Source of the DNA: Cryptomeria japonica
Taxonomy: Eukaryota > Streptophyta > Pinopsida > Cupressales > Cupressaceae
NCBI RefSeq assembly: GCF_030272615.1
Contig: NC_081407.1
Location: 269,549,870 to 269,613,869, forward strand
Reading direction: 5' to 3'
DNA: 64,000 nt
Shown: positions 21,285 to 33,846 of the stretch, piece by piece
Numbering within the stretch: the stretch's first letter is position 1
How the letters are laid out: every line of letters starts with the position of its first letter
Notes under the pieces: model-generated
Database searches by the model: none
Told to the model about the DNA's origin: nothing
What the model saw: the letters and a program-made list of their open reading frames with translations, nothing else
Position numbers and translations under genes: made by a program

Positions 21285-24200
21285 ATGGCGAGTTCGTCAG
21301 GGAGAATAGAGGTGGAGAAATTCAATGGAAGTAATTTTGAGATGTGGAAGCTGAAGATGGAAGATCTGCTAATAGATCGAGATCTTTGGGATGCTATTGA
21401 TGCGAATGTCCAAAGGCCCTCAGATCCTACTGCGGCAGCTCAGTATGATGTTATGGACCGAAAAGCCAAGGGTCTAATCAGACTGTGCCTGGCAGACTCT
21501 GTTCTAATCAATGTCCATGAAGAAAACTCTGCAAAGAAGCTATGGACTAAGCTTGGTGAGATGTATCAAGTGCAATCTTTATTAAATCAAATTTTCTTAA
21601 GAAAGAAATTGTATTCCTTGAAGATGGAAGAGGGTGGACGAATTGCAGACCACCTGGAAGCATTCAATATGTTGGTGGCTCAATTAGTATCCGTCGGTGT
21701 TAAGATGGACGAGGAGGAGAAATGTCAGATCTTGCTTTGCTCTTTGCCTGATTCGTGGGATTCTCTTGTTATGGCTATCGGTAGTACTTCTGTTGTTTTG
21801 AAATCTGAAGACGTGGTGGGTGCCCTACTCGGTGAAGAGATGCGAAGGAAGGTATCCATCAGTTCAAAGGAAGCCCTAACCATTCGTGGAAGACCTAAGG
21901 AGAAAGGCAAGAAGAATGAGAAGCACGGCAAGTCCAAATCCAAAGGGAGATCGAAATCTCCTGGAAAGTCCAAAGTCATTTGCTGGAATTGCGGTAAACC
22001 GGGTCACATCCGTAAGGACTGCAAAGAAGAAAAGAAGAAGAAAAAGAAAAAGTTCGATTCTGATTCTGAGTCTGACAAGGAAGATGGTGATGCCTTTATT
22101 GCGGCTTTGGCGACTCATGCAGGTAATGATGCCTGGCTAATTGACTCAGGTGCATCTTTTCATATGACTTCCAATAGAGATTGGTTTTCTGAATATGAAG
22201 GATTTAATGGAGGTAAGGTATACTTGGGTGATGATTCACATCTAGACATTGTTGGTCGAGGTAAAGTTAGAATCAGGTTTTCTGATGGTAGAATAAAAAG
22301 GATTAATGGTGTGTTGCATATCCCTGGATTAAAACGAAACTTGTTATCTGTGAGCAAACCGATAGATGCGGGTGTGCAGGTAGTCTTTTCTGAAGCAGGA
22401 TGTAAGATGATTAAGGGTGCTATGGTAGTTGCTAGAGGTGTCAGGTTTGGCACTTTGTATAAGCTTGAAGCATACACTGTTGAGTGTAATAGCACTTATG
22501 TAAAAAGTAAATCTGTGGATACTTCACTGGAAGATTTGAAGGTTTCACCTTCAGCAGATGGAAATGGTTTTTGGGTACCTAAGGGTGCTCTTTCGTCTGA
22601 AGCAAAGTTACCTGCAGAGAAGACTATGTTATGGCACCAGAGACTTGGCCACATTGGAGAAAAGGGTCTAAGGACCTTGAAAAATAAAAACCTTGTTGAA
22701 GGTTTGAATGACTGTAACCTTGACTTTGATTTCTGTGAGCGTTGCATTTATGGAAAACAAAACCGCGTTTAGTTTTACTCGAGTTCTCATAAAACTTGTG
22801 GTGTTTTGGATCTTATCCATTCCGATGTTTTTGGTCCAGTAGATGTCTCTTCGATTGGAAAATCCACATATTATGTTTCATTTATTGATGATTTTAGTAG
22901 AAGGACATGGGTTTATTTTCTAAAGAGTAAATCTGAAGTTTTTAGTCGTTTTAAAGAATTTAAAGCAATGGTTGAGTTGCAGACTGGAAAGAAAATAAAA
23001 TGTTTGAGAACTGATAATGGCGGTGAGTTTTGCTCTAATGATTTTGATAGATTCTGTAAAGACTGTGGAATTAACAGGCAGAAGACAACTCCGTATTCTC
23101 CACAGCAGAATGGAGTTGCAGAAAGAATGAACAGGACACTGATGGAGAAGGCTAGGAGTATGTTGAGTGGTGCTGGTCTCGAACAAAAGTTTTGGGCTGA
23201 AGCTGTTGCCACTGCTTGCTACCTGATTAACAGGTCTCCTACATCAGCTCTTGTTGATAAAACGCCTATGGAAGCATGGTCAGGTCACAAGCCTTCATTG
23301 AGACATCTTAGAGTTTTTGGTTCCGAGGCATATGCACATGTGCCAAAGGAGAAGCGAACAAAGTTGGAGAACAAGGCTGTGAAATGTATCTTCATCGGGT
23401 ATAGTTATGGTGTGAAAGGATACAAGCTTTGGGACCCTGTTGCACAAAAGGTAATTCACAGTAGAAGTGTTATTTTTAGAGAAATTAAGTCTCCTTCTGT
23501 TACATTGCAGCCAGAACAGACTAAAAAAGAAGATGTGATGTAACTTCCTTCTACACCTGAAAGAGTTGAATCGAGACCCCTAGATAGGCAAGAATTTGAG
23601 GAGAGCTCATCTAGCTCTGAATCTTCAGAAGAGGAGGAAGAACCTCCAACTCAGCTTGTTCGAAGGTCTACAAGACATAGGCAACCACCTGAAAGGTATT
23701 CACCTGATGATTGGAGATGTATTTTTGCTCTGAATACTAGTGTGGATGAACCGAAATCTATAGAAGAGGCATTAGGTATGAATGATGCAGAATCCTGGAA
23801 GATTGCTATGGAGGAAGAAATGGCAGCTTTGAAAAAGAATGATACATGGGATCTTGTACCATTGCCTGAAGGACGAAAACGTGTTGGTTGTAAATGGGTG
23901 TTCAAGAAAAAGATTGGTTCAGATGGAAGCATTGAGAAGTATAAAGCAAGGTTGGTTGCAAAAGGCTACTCTCAGGTTGAGGGTGTTGATTACAGTGAGA
24001 TATTTTCTCCTGTTGCAAAAATGACGTCCATTAGATTTTTGCTTTCTATTGCTACTGCTTATGATTTAGAGGTTGAGCAAATGGATGTGAAAACTGCTTT
24101 CCTTCATGGTGATTTGGAGGAAGATATTTATATGACACAGCCAGAGCACTATGTGGTGAAAGGCAAAAGTAATTTGGTCTGTAAATTGAAGAAATCTTTG

Positions 24201-25328
24201 TATGGCCTCAAACAAAGTCCTAGAATGTGGTACCAGAAATTTGATACATATGTGTTGAGTTTGGGATTTGAACGTTCTAAATCAGATCACTGTGTTTATT
24301 ATAAATCTTATGGTGATCATTTCTTATTCATTGCATTGTATGTTGATGATATGTTATTCATTGGTAAAGGGAAAGGTATGATTTCAGAACTGAAGTCTCA
24401 GCTCGCTGCTAAATTTGAAATGAAAGATCTTGGTGCAGCAAAGCACATTCTTGGGATGGAAATTAGAAGAGATAGGGTAAACAGAAAGCTATGGCTAGGC
24501 CAGAGTAAGTATGTGAATTCAGTGTTACAGAGGTTCAACATGCAGAATTGTAGACCGTTGAGTGTTCCTTTTACAGTTGGAATGAAACTATCTGTTTCAG
24601 ATTGTCCTATATCCCCATTGGAGATGGAAGACATGAGCAGAGTGCCTTACCAGAGTGCAGTTGGAAGCTTGATGTATGCTATGGTCTGTACTAGACCAGA
24701 TATTGCCCGAGCAGTGGGAGTACTTTCTAGATATATGTCTAATCCTGGTAGAGTTCATTGGGATGCAGTCAAAAGAGTCTTCAGATATTTGAAGGGTACT
24801 TCAGAGTATTCTTTGTGTTATCATGGTAATTCAGTTGGAGACATGACTTCCCTTGATATCCATGGTTATGTGGATTCAGATTGGGCAGGTGATATTGATA
24901 GCAGAAAATCCACCAATGTTTATGTGTTTACTTTGTTTGGTGGTGCAATTAGTTGGATGAGTAAGCGACAGGCTGTGGTTGCTTTATCCACTACGGAAGC
25001 AGAGTATATGGCAGCTACTCATGCTTGTAAAGAGGCCATTTGGCTTAAGAGACTGTGTTCGGATATTGGAATAAAACAAGGTACAGTGACAGTTTACTGT
25101 GACAGTCAGAGTGCAATTAGCCTAGCTAAGAACCCGACGTTTCATGCCCGGACCAAACATATTGATGTTCAGTATCATTTTGTTAGAGATATGGTCGAAG
25201 ATGGTAGGGTGAAGCTGGTTAAGGTGGAAACTTTGATGAATGTTGCAGATGCTTTAACTAAGGCTGTGAGCACAGAGAAGTTCAGATGGTGTTCAGAGTC
25301 TATGGGCCTTATGGCCCCTAGCAATTGA
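21285..25328 (+). pseudogene. copia-1 gag-pol polyprotein, two stop codons
   Basis: One frame of 1,348 codons from ATG to TGA, interrupted only by TAG 22770-22772 and TAA 23541-23543. Gag starts MASSSGRIEVEKFNGSNFEM. The zinc knuckle CWNCGKPGHIRKDC is at about residues 233-246 and the protease LIDSGASFHMT near residue 287. The HQRLGH zinc-binding segment precedes integrase D514, D577 and E613 (DD35E spacing). RT has YVDD at about 1019-1022, and RNase H carries DSDWAGD and TEAEYMA. All key residues are present; the two stops separate gag-protease, integrase and RT-RNase H. The protein would form virus-like particles, copy RNA to DNA and integrate it, but this copy should be inactive without readthrough. 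Confidence 0.95.
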
Positions 25329-25373
25329 TTCATTGTGTTGACATTCCCTTCCGCTCATGCAAGGTGTTCGACA

Positions 25374-25384
25374 AGTGGGAGATT
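25374..25384 (+). promoter_or_regulatory. copia-1 polypurine tract
   Basis: AGTGGGAGATT sits directly before the 3' LTR, the plus-strand primer position. Confidence 0.8.
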
Positions 25385-26268
25385 TGTTGGGAAAAATGGT
25401 GTCTCAGCCTTGCATTTATGTGAGGTTACTATTTATAGTAAGTTTTTATTTGAGCACGAAATGGTGCGAAACTCTCCCTGAAGCTTCTGGTTGGCTAGAT
25501 AAGCATTCCGGTAAAGTTTCGTCGCAAGGTCACAGCTAGTTTTGAAGATATTAAAGTTTTCGTCTTGGAGGGGTGCAATAAAATGTTTAAACTTAATTTT
25601 GGGGACTTTAGAGGCTCCGAAACACCCTGAAAAGTGGCCGTAACCGGCGAAGCCGGTTACGAGGTGATAGAGCACTTCGCGAGCTTTCCGGCGCTTCAAA
25701 CGGTTCGTCAATCGGACACCCGGTTCTCAAGTTATGGCCTCCGGAAGTTTGTACTCCTGAAATAGGAAAAATAATTTGTATCGGATACATAAATGAGCTG
25801 TAAAAGGGAGTGACACGTGTTGATGTGTGCTTTAACATGTCATAGAAGGGAGATAAGGTCGGCTACACCTTATTGGATGGTTTTAGCCCATGGTTTTGTA
25901 ATACCGTTTGACGGTTTCTTGTATTGTATCTCCTATTTATGAGGTGTGTGAGATAGAGGTTGTGTGTAAGAGTCTCATGGCTATTGAGTTGCCTCTGAAT
26001 CTCTGATTAGTGGTACTCCTGCAAAGAGCTTGCTCTGCAAGTATGTTGTAATCTGTTTTTGATTGCTGAATAAAATATTGAGCTGCTTTTGGAGGGTGGG
26101 GTTTTTCTCCCGAAAGGGTTTTCCCCACGTAAATCATTGTGTTGTGGTATGAATGTTATTATATCTATTTCTATTTTCTATAACTGTTGTAATGATCTGA
26201 AAAGTTTTGCATTACCCTCCTCTCAAGGTTAGTGTAGGAAGTTGTTTCCGCTACTTTACTTCCTTACA
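25385..26268 (+). repeat. copia-1 3' LTR (884 bp)
   Basis: Same length as the 5' LTR, about 19 differences by eye. The hairpin CGTAACCGGC-GAA-GCCGGTTACG is kept. It ends CTTCCTTACA, after which gypsy sequence resumes with CATCTTATTG. Confidence 0.93.
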
Positions 26269-27318
26269 CATCTTATTGTACTATTGTTTATGATAACCAC
26301 AATCATTAAAGGATCATATTGATGTTGGATCTCACGAGTGGGTAAGTCATCTTGTGTAAACACAATTTGAGCTTTAAGAGATGTTATAGAATCAATTAAG
26401 GAAGTCATATTGTTGTATGTCACTGTGGGTGGGACATTCAAAGTTTTATAAGGCATCTTGTAACATTCCATTATGGGTTGAGGAAGTTTGAATCAAATCC
26501 CAAAGGGATATCTTGGGAGGTGTAGCTTTAAGTTGTTCAATGAGATCATATTCCTTACCAAGAGTTTGTGAGAGGTGGGGTGCTTGAGGAAGAATAGGTT
26601 GCATATCAGGAAGAGAGGTTGGCGTAACCGAAGGAGGATTAGATTGCCTATTATTTCTTGTGTTATAAACTTGTGATAAACTACATAATAACTCTCCTTA
26701 GTTAGTTGTTTAGCATAACTATAAGGACACAGTGGGATTTCTTCCTTGCACTATAATGACGGGTTTGTTAGGAGTACTAAAGGAATCATGACCATATCCA
26801 CCTTGAACCATGAAGAGAGGTTTATTAGGAAGAGGCAAAGTTGAGGAAGAATAAGCACCTTTGACTACAAAAAGAGGATTGCTATGTTCATTCATGTTTA
26901 TCATGTTGATTAACCTCATAGATGTATTATTTTTGTTTGAATATTTAGGCAAAGACATAAAGTCATCAAGGGCATCATCCAACAAAGCATGGTCATATCA
27001 GTTGAAAGGTTTATCCTTTGATTCAAAAGGAGACATGTCCCCATAAAGGGGATTGTTTTAGGCAACCATGTTGCTAAATCTAGTGGAGGAGTTGATAGGA
27101 ATGTACCCGTGAGAGGTGCCATTCAACTTATCTTTCTCGTCACCATGAAATGGCATAGTAACAAGGTTGATTAGTTTTTGGCATAATGAGGGTTTAGAAG
27201 GCTTAGGGTTCAAAAACTCATCTAGAGCTTCATCTAATTCATCTTTACTAAACTCATAATCAACATAATTTCATACATCATCAAAAGCATGAACATCTTG
27301 CAAATAAAAATCTGACAT
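26269..27318 (-). pseudogene. Ty3/gypsy gag-protease N-terminal remnant
   Basis: On the minus strand an ATG at 27318 opens MSDFYLQDVHAFDDV, followed by acidic text (FSKDELDEALDEFLNPKPSK). Several stops intervene, then repeated motifs NPLFVVKGAYS, KPLFMVQGGYG and KPVIIVQGRNP. It ends TQDDLPTREIQHQYDPL next to copia-1. The last segment is also present at 19601-19699 as the lead into the protease, so the two pieces were once one reading unit. No gag zinc knuckle is visible. The repeated F(M/V)VxG motif is unfamiliar to me. Confidence 0.55.
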
Positions 27319-27515
27319 TTTGAAATGAAAATTGAATGAAATTTAAACACACAATGCAAGTAAATAAAAGGAAAATCTATTGTTTTTCTTTTCTTAAATT
27401 TTTCACTTTTTTTGGAATTTTGTGTTTATGAAGCAAATAAAATATACTAAATCTAGATCTAACAATGAAATTAAATGCAAATGAAATTGGATTCACGTAG
27501 GGTTCACCAAAGATG

Positions 27516-29186
27516 TGTAGGGGAAAAAGTGAGACTAAGTGAGTAAACCCTAATCCCACTCTTGCATACACACTCGTGGAATATGAAAGAGCTTGGGGAG
27601 GTAACACACTTTGGCTACGTCTTGTTAGGAAGAGAGAGTTGAGGATTACCTCTTATTTTTTCTTTTCCCTTGCTGCAAATGAGAGATAGGAATGATGCAA
27701 GATACAAATTGACCTAAAATGCAAGTATATACTAGTAACCCTAATCTAGAAATGCATAACTGAGAATAACTGATATGTTGCTGAAAAGTACAATTTAGGA
27801 GGAAAATTAAGAGGTGCACCTATGTCATAAATCTGAGCCAAAATTTCCAAGACTAGGGTGCTACGCCCCTATCTTGATTCTGCAAGCCTGAAGATGTACC
27901 TGTCAATCTGGGATATGAGACCTGAGACCTGTTTATCTACCAAACTTTGCTAAGAACATGGAGGACCAAGGTGCCATGCCCTTGTCTTGGGTAGGACCAG
28001 GGTGCCACGCCCCTATCCCAAGGTTTTTTGCTAAGTTTTACCCTTCAGAATAGTCTCTGTGCGCTCTGTCGGTCCTAAAACTTGCAGCAATGCTCGGATC
28101 CTGAATCTACACCTATAGCTGAATAATGGGTTTTCAGTGGCTATGTAGGGTTTTTCCTTAGTCAAACCCTTGTTTCAGTGATTTCCACCTCAACAAATAG
28201 TCGATTTGTATAGTAAAATAGTGTGTGCAAGAACCTTATGTGTGTGCAAGATCCCAAGATGAAAGTAGACAATCTAGAGCAACCCTAAAGAGTAAACCCT
28301 AATTGTGTGTACTTGAAAAATAAATGCTCTAAATCAATGATGCAAAGTGATCTAAAGCATGAATATAAACCAAATTGATGTAATGAAGCTCATACAAAGA
28401 TATGGAAACAACATGAAACCATACCCAACCCCAAGGGAGAGGTACAAGCCAATCTTCAGTTGGTGATCTCCTATTGCTTTCCTACATCTTCAAAAGCCCC
28501 CAGTTGATGAAAGAATGCTTGATGAGTGCTTGATAGGTTTTGTTGAATGTTGTTGAAGACTCCACAAGATCTACTCTTTCGCTACGTAGAAGGCTCCTTA
28601 TGTGTGCTCCAAAAGCTTTTTCCTTAGATCCAATTCCTTAGCTCTTCAAATGAAGAAAGAGAACACTCTTATGTATGAAACCCTAGATCTTAATTTCATC
28701 TTTATGCCAACCTAATATTTTAATTTCCTGTCAATATTTTGGGGTTAAGCATTATAATATTATAGGATTATGCTCTCGAAATTTTAGGAAAAATATCGAG
28801 GACCGTGTGCAAAGTGCACATGGTCCAACCAACTTCTCACCAAATTTTCAAGGCCATTAGATATGAGATATTAGAGAAAATCCCAAAGTTACAACTTATT
28901 TTGAGATGTTTTGATATGCGAAATCAAGCCTTAAAGGTTGAAATAGGACATAATTAAGGTTTATGATTTAATGATTTATTGAAGGAAGAAAATGAAAAGG
29001 GGCACACTTAGGGTAAAGGACCCAACTTTATAACATGTGAAGACGTGAAATATGAATTTAGATTTAATTAATTAAATGCTTAAAGGGGATTAGAAATGTA
29101 AGATGCAAGACACACTAAGGCGGGTGCTAAACCAAGCATGGAATTGTACCACCCTAGCAAGGGCGTACAATTTACGACGCTACAGT
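27516..29186 (-). mobile_element. possible LTR of the gypsy remnant
   Basis: On the minus strand the block would begin TGTAGCGTCGTAAATTGTAC at 29186 and end CCCCTACA at 27516, upstream of the gag-like ATG. It contains the phrases GGTGCCACGCCCCTATC and GGACCGTGTGC...GCACATGGTCC. Related phrases occur at 57.5-58.4 kb, where a block opens TGTAGTGTTATAAAATTGCAC. No second LTR survives, so both ends are inferred. Confidence 0.4.
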
Positions 29187-29189
29187 TTC

Positions 29190-32100
29190 ATTACAAGCTC
29201 AATTGGAACCAAGGATTTCAAAAAAATCAATAATCTCTTAGCCAAGGTATTTAGATTATATTTGTCTTTCAGCTGATGCCAGGAAGTTCACTCAAAGGAG
29301 TTAAAATCCCACATGTCACCAAACTGATGAACTCCTTTCTTTAAACAATACAAAGCATATCTAGGAAAGGCAATAGCAAGGGGTAAACCATGGTATTGAA
29401 CCTGCCTATTCCACCATATAGAAGTCCAAAATTGAACCCATGTTGCAAGAAGGCATCTTTCCAGCATAAAAATTTAGTAGTAAGTTGTCAAGCTTTCCAA
29501 ATAGATTGAAGAGGAAATGAAGCCCTGATATGGAAGAAGAGAGCTATTAAAATTTTATCAATCAACCCAACATTGTGCCATTTCTTATTGGCAGTAGCAA
29601 GAATAATACGGTGACATATAATCTTTTTTAATGATTTATTACTAGACATGATTCTAACAATCCATTTAGCTAATAATACTATCCCTTGTGTTTTGGGATC
29701 TAGAAGACCCAAACCACCTTTAGTTTTTGGTTGAATATAGTGTGACCAAGAGGCAGAAATAGAACAAGCTTTGCCTTCCAGTTTGACCATAAAAAATCAT
29801 GAATGAGTTTGTTTAGATCTTTATACTCCTTACTACAAGGAATCCAGTAGGATGAATAGTAAACATGAGAGGCTAAAAAAAAAATTATAACTTCAATTTT
29901 ACTAGCAAAAGATAAGAATTCCAAGTTAGCAATCTTTTTTTTCAGCTTAGAGATGAAACAGTTCCACATGTCTGTAAGAGAAACTCCCAAACCAAAAGGA
30001 ATTCCCAAGTATCGAGTAATTTTCCCATGTTTTATATTGATCCAATCTTTGGGGATCCATTGTGGAACCGGTCAGACTTAATCATAAAAAAATCCAGTCT
30101 TATGATGAGATAATTTAAAATCTAAGACTAAGCAATATAAATTTAGCACTTCAAGAACATTATTAATTTCTTGTTCTGATTTTTGCAAGAATAACAGACT
30201 AACATCTGCACAGTGGCAATTAAGCACAATAGCATTATCAAGAATGGAAATTCCTTTAATCAGATTCATTTGATTGTATTTATCTAGCAAGTATCCAAGA
30301 GCATCAGCAGTAAGAACATATAGAAATGGTGCTAGTGGACACCCTTGTCTAATAGAATGTTGTAGAATGACCCTGATAGGGAATTATTAATAACCAATTG
30401 AGTATTAGCCTCATTAAAAATCATCTTAACATGTGAACAAATCATAGGTCCAAATTCCAACCAATGAAGCATATTAATAATGAATCTCTAGTGCATTCTA
30501 TCATATGCTTTGTCAAAATCAATCTTAACCAATAAAGCATCTTGACCTGTTTGTTGAGCCCATTCACTAGTTTCCCATGCTAACATTAAATTATCAAGGA
30601 TATTTCTACCACCAATAAACCATGTTTGTTCTAGTCTAGCAATCTCCTTAACAATTATTTTAATCCTTGTAGAAAGAGCTTTAGCAATGATTTTATAGGT
30701 AGTATTCAGAAGAGTAATGGGCCTCCATCCATGAATAAATTCTTCATTTTTCCCTTTAGGAAGAAGTTTAATCGGACCTTTATTAATAGTAGGTCCAAGA
30801 TATTCCTATTCCATATATTCCAAATAAAGCATGTAAAAATCCTCTTTGATATGAGGCCACATGGTTTGATAAAACTCAATTGGGAGACCATCAAATCCAA
30901 GACTTCTATTTAGAGCCATAGAGAACACAACATGTTCAAGATCTTCCATAGAAAGAATTCAGTCTAAGAAAAGACTGTATTCATGATCTATCTTCAAGGG
31001 AATGTGATCCTTCAAGATGTCCTCCAATATGGATTGAACATATTGCCAATGATGATCCTCTCTAAAGATATTCTCATAGAATTTCTAAAACATAAATTTT
31101 ATCTCATCAATATTTGTATGAAGCTACCCATTCTCATCACGAATAGCACCAATATGCTCTTTCTTGTGCTTATAATTTAGGAATTTAAAAAAATACTTTG
31201 AGACTTTATCACCCTACTTCATCCAATGAAGTCTATCTCTAATTACCCTTGTATATATCAAGTTTATGAAGTTGAGCTTTGATGGAGGCAATAGAAGTTT
31301 GTAAACTGATATTGTTGGGATCAGATATTAGCAGTTTTCTAGTGTGTTCTGATTTTCCTTGATGAGATTTAACTTTACATTTCCTTCTCAATGCACGTCT
31401 CTTACCAAAGGATCGTAGGAACTCAATACATGAGGAGGTAACATGATGCCACCATTCTTTATATGCCTCTCTCTCCCGAAGTTTAGGAAAAGAGTTACAA
31501 ATACCAATTATAGCAGCAACACAAGAAGGATCTTTTAAATGAGATGTGTTAAGCTTATAAGGTAATTGGTCCACCTTGCAAGAGGTATTAGATCTCAAAA
31601 AAGAATAAAGGATGGGAAAATGATCAAAAAGGGAGGAAGAATAATCAACTTTAACCCAATAGACAGAAGAATCTGGAACAATTTGAAGGTTTGGGGAAAC
31701 ATAGAACCTATCAATTATGTTGAATTTCCTATCATCTCTAAATCTGCAGCTAGACCAAGTAAACTAGTTTTGAGTGTGAGAAGAGAATTCATTACAAATT
31801 GGGTCTACAACGCCAATTGTATTACAACAAGTCAACCAATCATTAAATTCTACAGAACTGAGTTTAATTTGGCTGCTCCAATTGTGATCTATTGGTTTCT
31901 CCACCATATTAAAATCACCTCCTATAACCCAATCTGCATTAGGCAAGTTATAAGATTCTTTCCTTAGCATTATTTGGGGAAAAAACAAAGCAAAACCCAA
32001 TTGGTTGTCTACTGAAAAGGTTAAAATCCACACACAACTATGTGATGGATCCTCACTTCTACCAATGACATGTTTAGAAATCCCAGAGACAAACCAATAA

Positions 32101-32190
32101 CTGCACCACCTCGACCTTCACTATGGGATGTATGCAGAAAAATAGAATCTCTCCATACATTACATATCGGGCTCAACCTTAAAAAAAGGT
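29190..32190 (-). pseudogene. 5'-truncated, decayed LINE ORF2 (endonuclease-RT)
   Basis: Reading leftward from about 32180: endonuclease remnants (GGAVIGLSLGF, WVIGGDFNMVEKP), a linker with EAYKEWWHHVTSS, then RT fragments. An RT segment around 30700-30900 includes KGKMKNLFMDGG. The catalytic box is degenerate, HCADVSLLF near 30190, where LINEs usually have FADDxxLF. This is followed by LDFKLSHHKTGFF, LGIPFGLG and a C-terminal region near 29190-29790. Many stops and frame changes are present. The first part of the endonuclease and all of ORF1 are missing, as in 5'-truncated LINEs. It is a different and older family member than the LINE at 46.5 kb. Confidence 0.75.
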
Positions 32191-32267
32191 GACCAATTTA
32201 ATGAGGTACTTCATTAGAATATTTTGTAAACCTAATAGTATTTATATACAATAAATAATTTGAAAGT

Positions 32268-32657
32268 TTGGATATGAAGGATGCATTGAAAGCATACAAG
32301 GAGATAATAAATGTGTTGAAGTTTGTGGACTATCCAAACAACATAGTTATGGACCCCCTCAACATATTTGGCACATTCAATTTGAGTCTTCGAGTAAACT
32401 ATAAAATGCAAAGGAGATACAGGCAAGGTGATCAAATTAAATGGGGCACACCTGAAGAAGAAAATCGACTCGGACACAAATTTCTTATAGAGGAAGGGCG
32501 GGAGAGAGTAGACAAATTGCTTAGAGACTACAGGGACAAGTTGGACCATCCAATAGTCTCTCAATTAGACTTGGTGAATATTCTTACTCCAATCTGGAGT
32601 AGTTGGGTGAAATGCTACGCACATTGGTGGACCATATCATTCTTTCTTGTATGTTAG
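32268..32657 (+). CDS. unrecognised gene fragment, 129 codons
   Basis: The frame opens on TTG, not ATG, and includes AYKEIINVLKFVDYPNNIVM, WGTPEEENRLGHKFLIEEG and ERVDKLLRDYRDKLDHPI, then ends in a Trp-rich tail. It has a coding look with charged helical stretches but I do not recognise the family. A decayed second copy of its 3' part lies at 35795-36000. Likely an exon or gene fragment rather than a complete gene. Confidence 0.35.
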   Translation: MDMKDALKAYKEIINVLKFVDYPNNIVMDPLNIFGTFNLSLRVNYKMQRRYRQGDQIKWGTPEEENRLGHKFLIEEGRERVDKLLRDYRDKLDHPIVSQLDLVNILTPIWSSWVKCYAHWWTISFFLVC

Positions 32658-32812
32658 AAGCTTGGGATGTGATTCTAATTAGATGCACAAAAAACTGGGT
32701 AGAAAATATAAATGAAAAGAAGATTGAAGGAGCCATTCAAAACTCTCAAGGGTGGTGAGAGAAATTTTAGAAGAGTTGGTAGAACATGGGGATGTCTTAT
32801 TTAAAAAAATTT

Positions 32813-32922
32813 AGAGTAGATAGAGGTATAAAACTCTTGAATATTAAGAGTAGATAGAGGTATAAAACTGTTGAATATTAAGTAGATAGAGGTATAAAAT
32901 TGTTGAATATTAAGTAGATAGT
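32813..32922. repeat. three tandem copies of a 32-34 bp minisatellite
   Basis: AGTAGATAGAGGTATAAAA followed by CTTGAATATTA or TTGAATATTA recurs at 32813, 32847 and 32881. Confidence 0.9.
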
Positions 32923-32929
32923 ACATAGA

Positions 32930-33840
32930 TCTCAATTCAAAATGGAGTAAAAGAATGAAACGGTGATGATATAGAGGCAAGAATGAAAGGGTGATTCAAA
33001 TAGAGGCTCTTGATGGCCTTGGTTCTTGATGAAAACTATTCCTTTTGAATTGTATAACATTTTCTTTAAAATGAAGATCAGAATTTTAGATTTAATTGTG
33101 TTTAATTAAGGTGTTTGAATTCAGTTGATTGGCTAACAGGGCATTTTTCTTAATTGATTTATGGAATTTTGGTCATTAATATTAATTGTGCAAAAATGAT
33201 TAATTTTTTTATTCAAATTATTTTTTTGATACGTTATAATTTATTTATAGTAATTGTAACTAAAAGAAAAGATGGTAAATATATGAAAATTTTAAAAAAT
33301 AAAAAATAATAACAATTACAATTGTAATTATATATCTTTAACGTCTAAGTAGTTTGAATTTTGAGCTAGAGATGACGGTTATGTTTGAGACTCCATAGTT
33401 TAGACTTACGAATCTCCTGATAGAATAAATGAGTAGATTTGAGTCAAAATTTGTAGTTCTTTTATTGGTAGAATTCAAAATATTTAAAGATTTTGAGAAT
33501 TTTATTCATTGTAGCATTGTCTCTAATAGATGGTTGTGTTAAGAATGTGAAGCCCAATGGTTATATGACCATTTGCATTCTCCATGTCTTTATTTCATGG
33601 TTGAATATGTTTATATAAAGGACTAGGTGCAGTATATATATAATGTGTACTATAATACTAGAGATTGATTAATAGAAGTGTTCCCTGCTTTCTTTGCTTG
33701 TTTATAATTAACAATTTAAGGATTTGTGTTATTTAATTTCAATTTTTTAATATTATTAAAAATATTCTATCTTAGTTTTGGTTGTTACCTTTAAAGTTTA
33801 GAAATTTTATATTTTTTTGAAGGCATTCTATGTACAAAGA
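32930..33840. other. AT-rich spacer, nothing recognised
   Basis: Only short frames; no repeats with the rest of the window noticed apart from homopolymer runs. Confidence 0.5.
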
Positions 33841-33846
33841 AATGGC

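Larger units (their letters stand above)
20277..26268 (+). mobile_element. complete Ty1/copia retrotransposon, copia-1
   Basis: A 5,992-bp element with 884-bp LTRs, PBS, one gag-pol frame and a polypurine tract, in the order protease, integrase, RT, RNase H that defines copia. The LTRs differ at about 19 positions by eye (about 2%), nearly all transitions, so insertion was fairly recent. The five bases outside are CATCA on the left and CATCT on the right, a possible 5-bp target duplication with one change. However, about 105 bases of gypsy sequence are also present on both sides. The element splits a minus-strand gypsy coding region. Confidence 0.93.

Noticed and set aside
19748-26137. Conserved 92-, 76- and 66-codon minus-strand frames in the LTRs
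   Set aside because: Conservation follows from recent LTR identity; no codon bias, domain or start context supports them.
32232-32564. 110-codon minus frame opposite the 32268-32657 fragment
   Set aside because: Antisense shadow of the plus frame, rich in Phe, Tyr and Ile as expected from composition.
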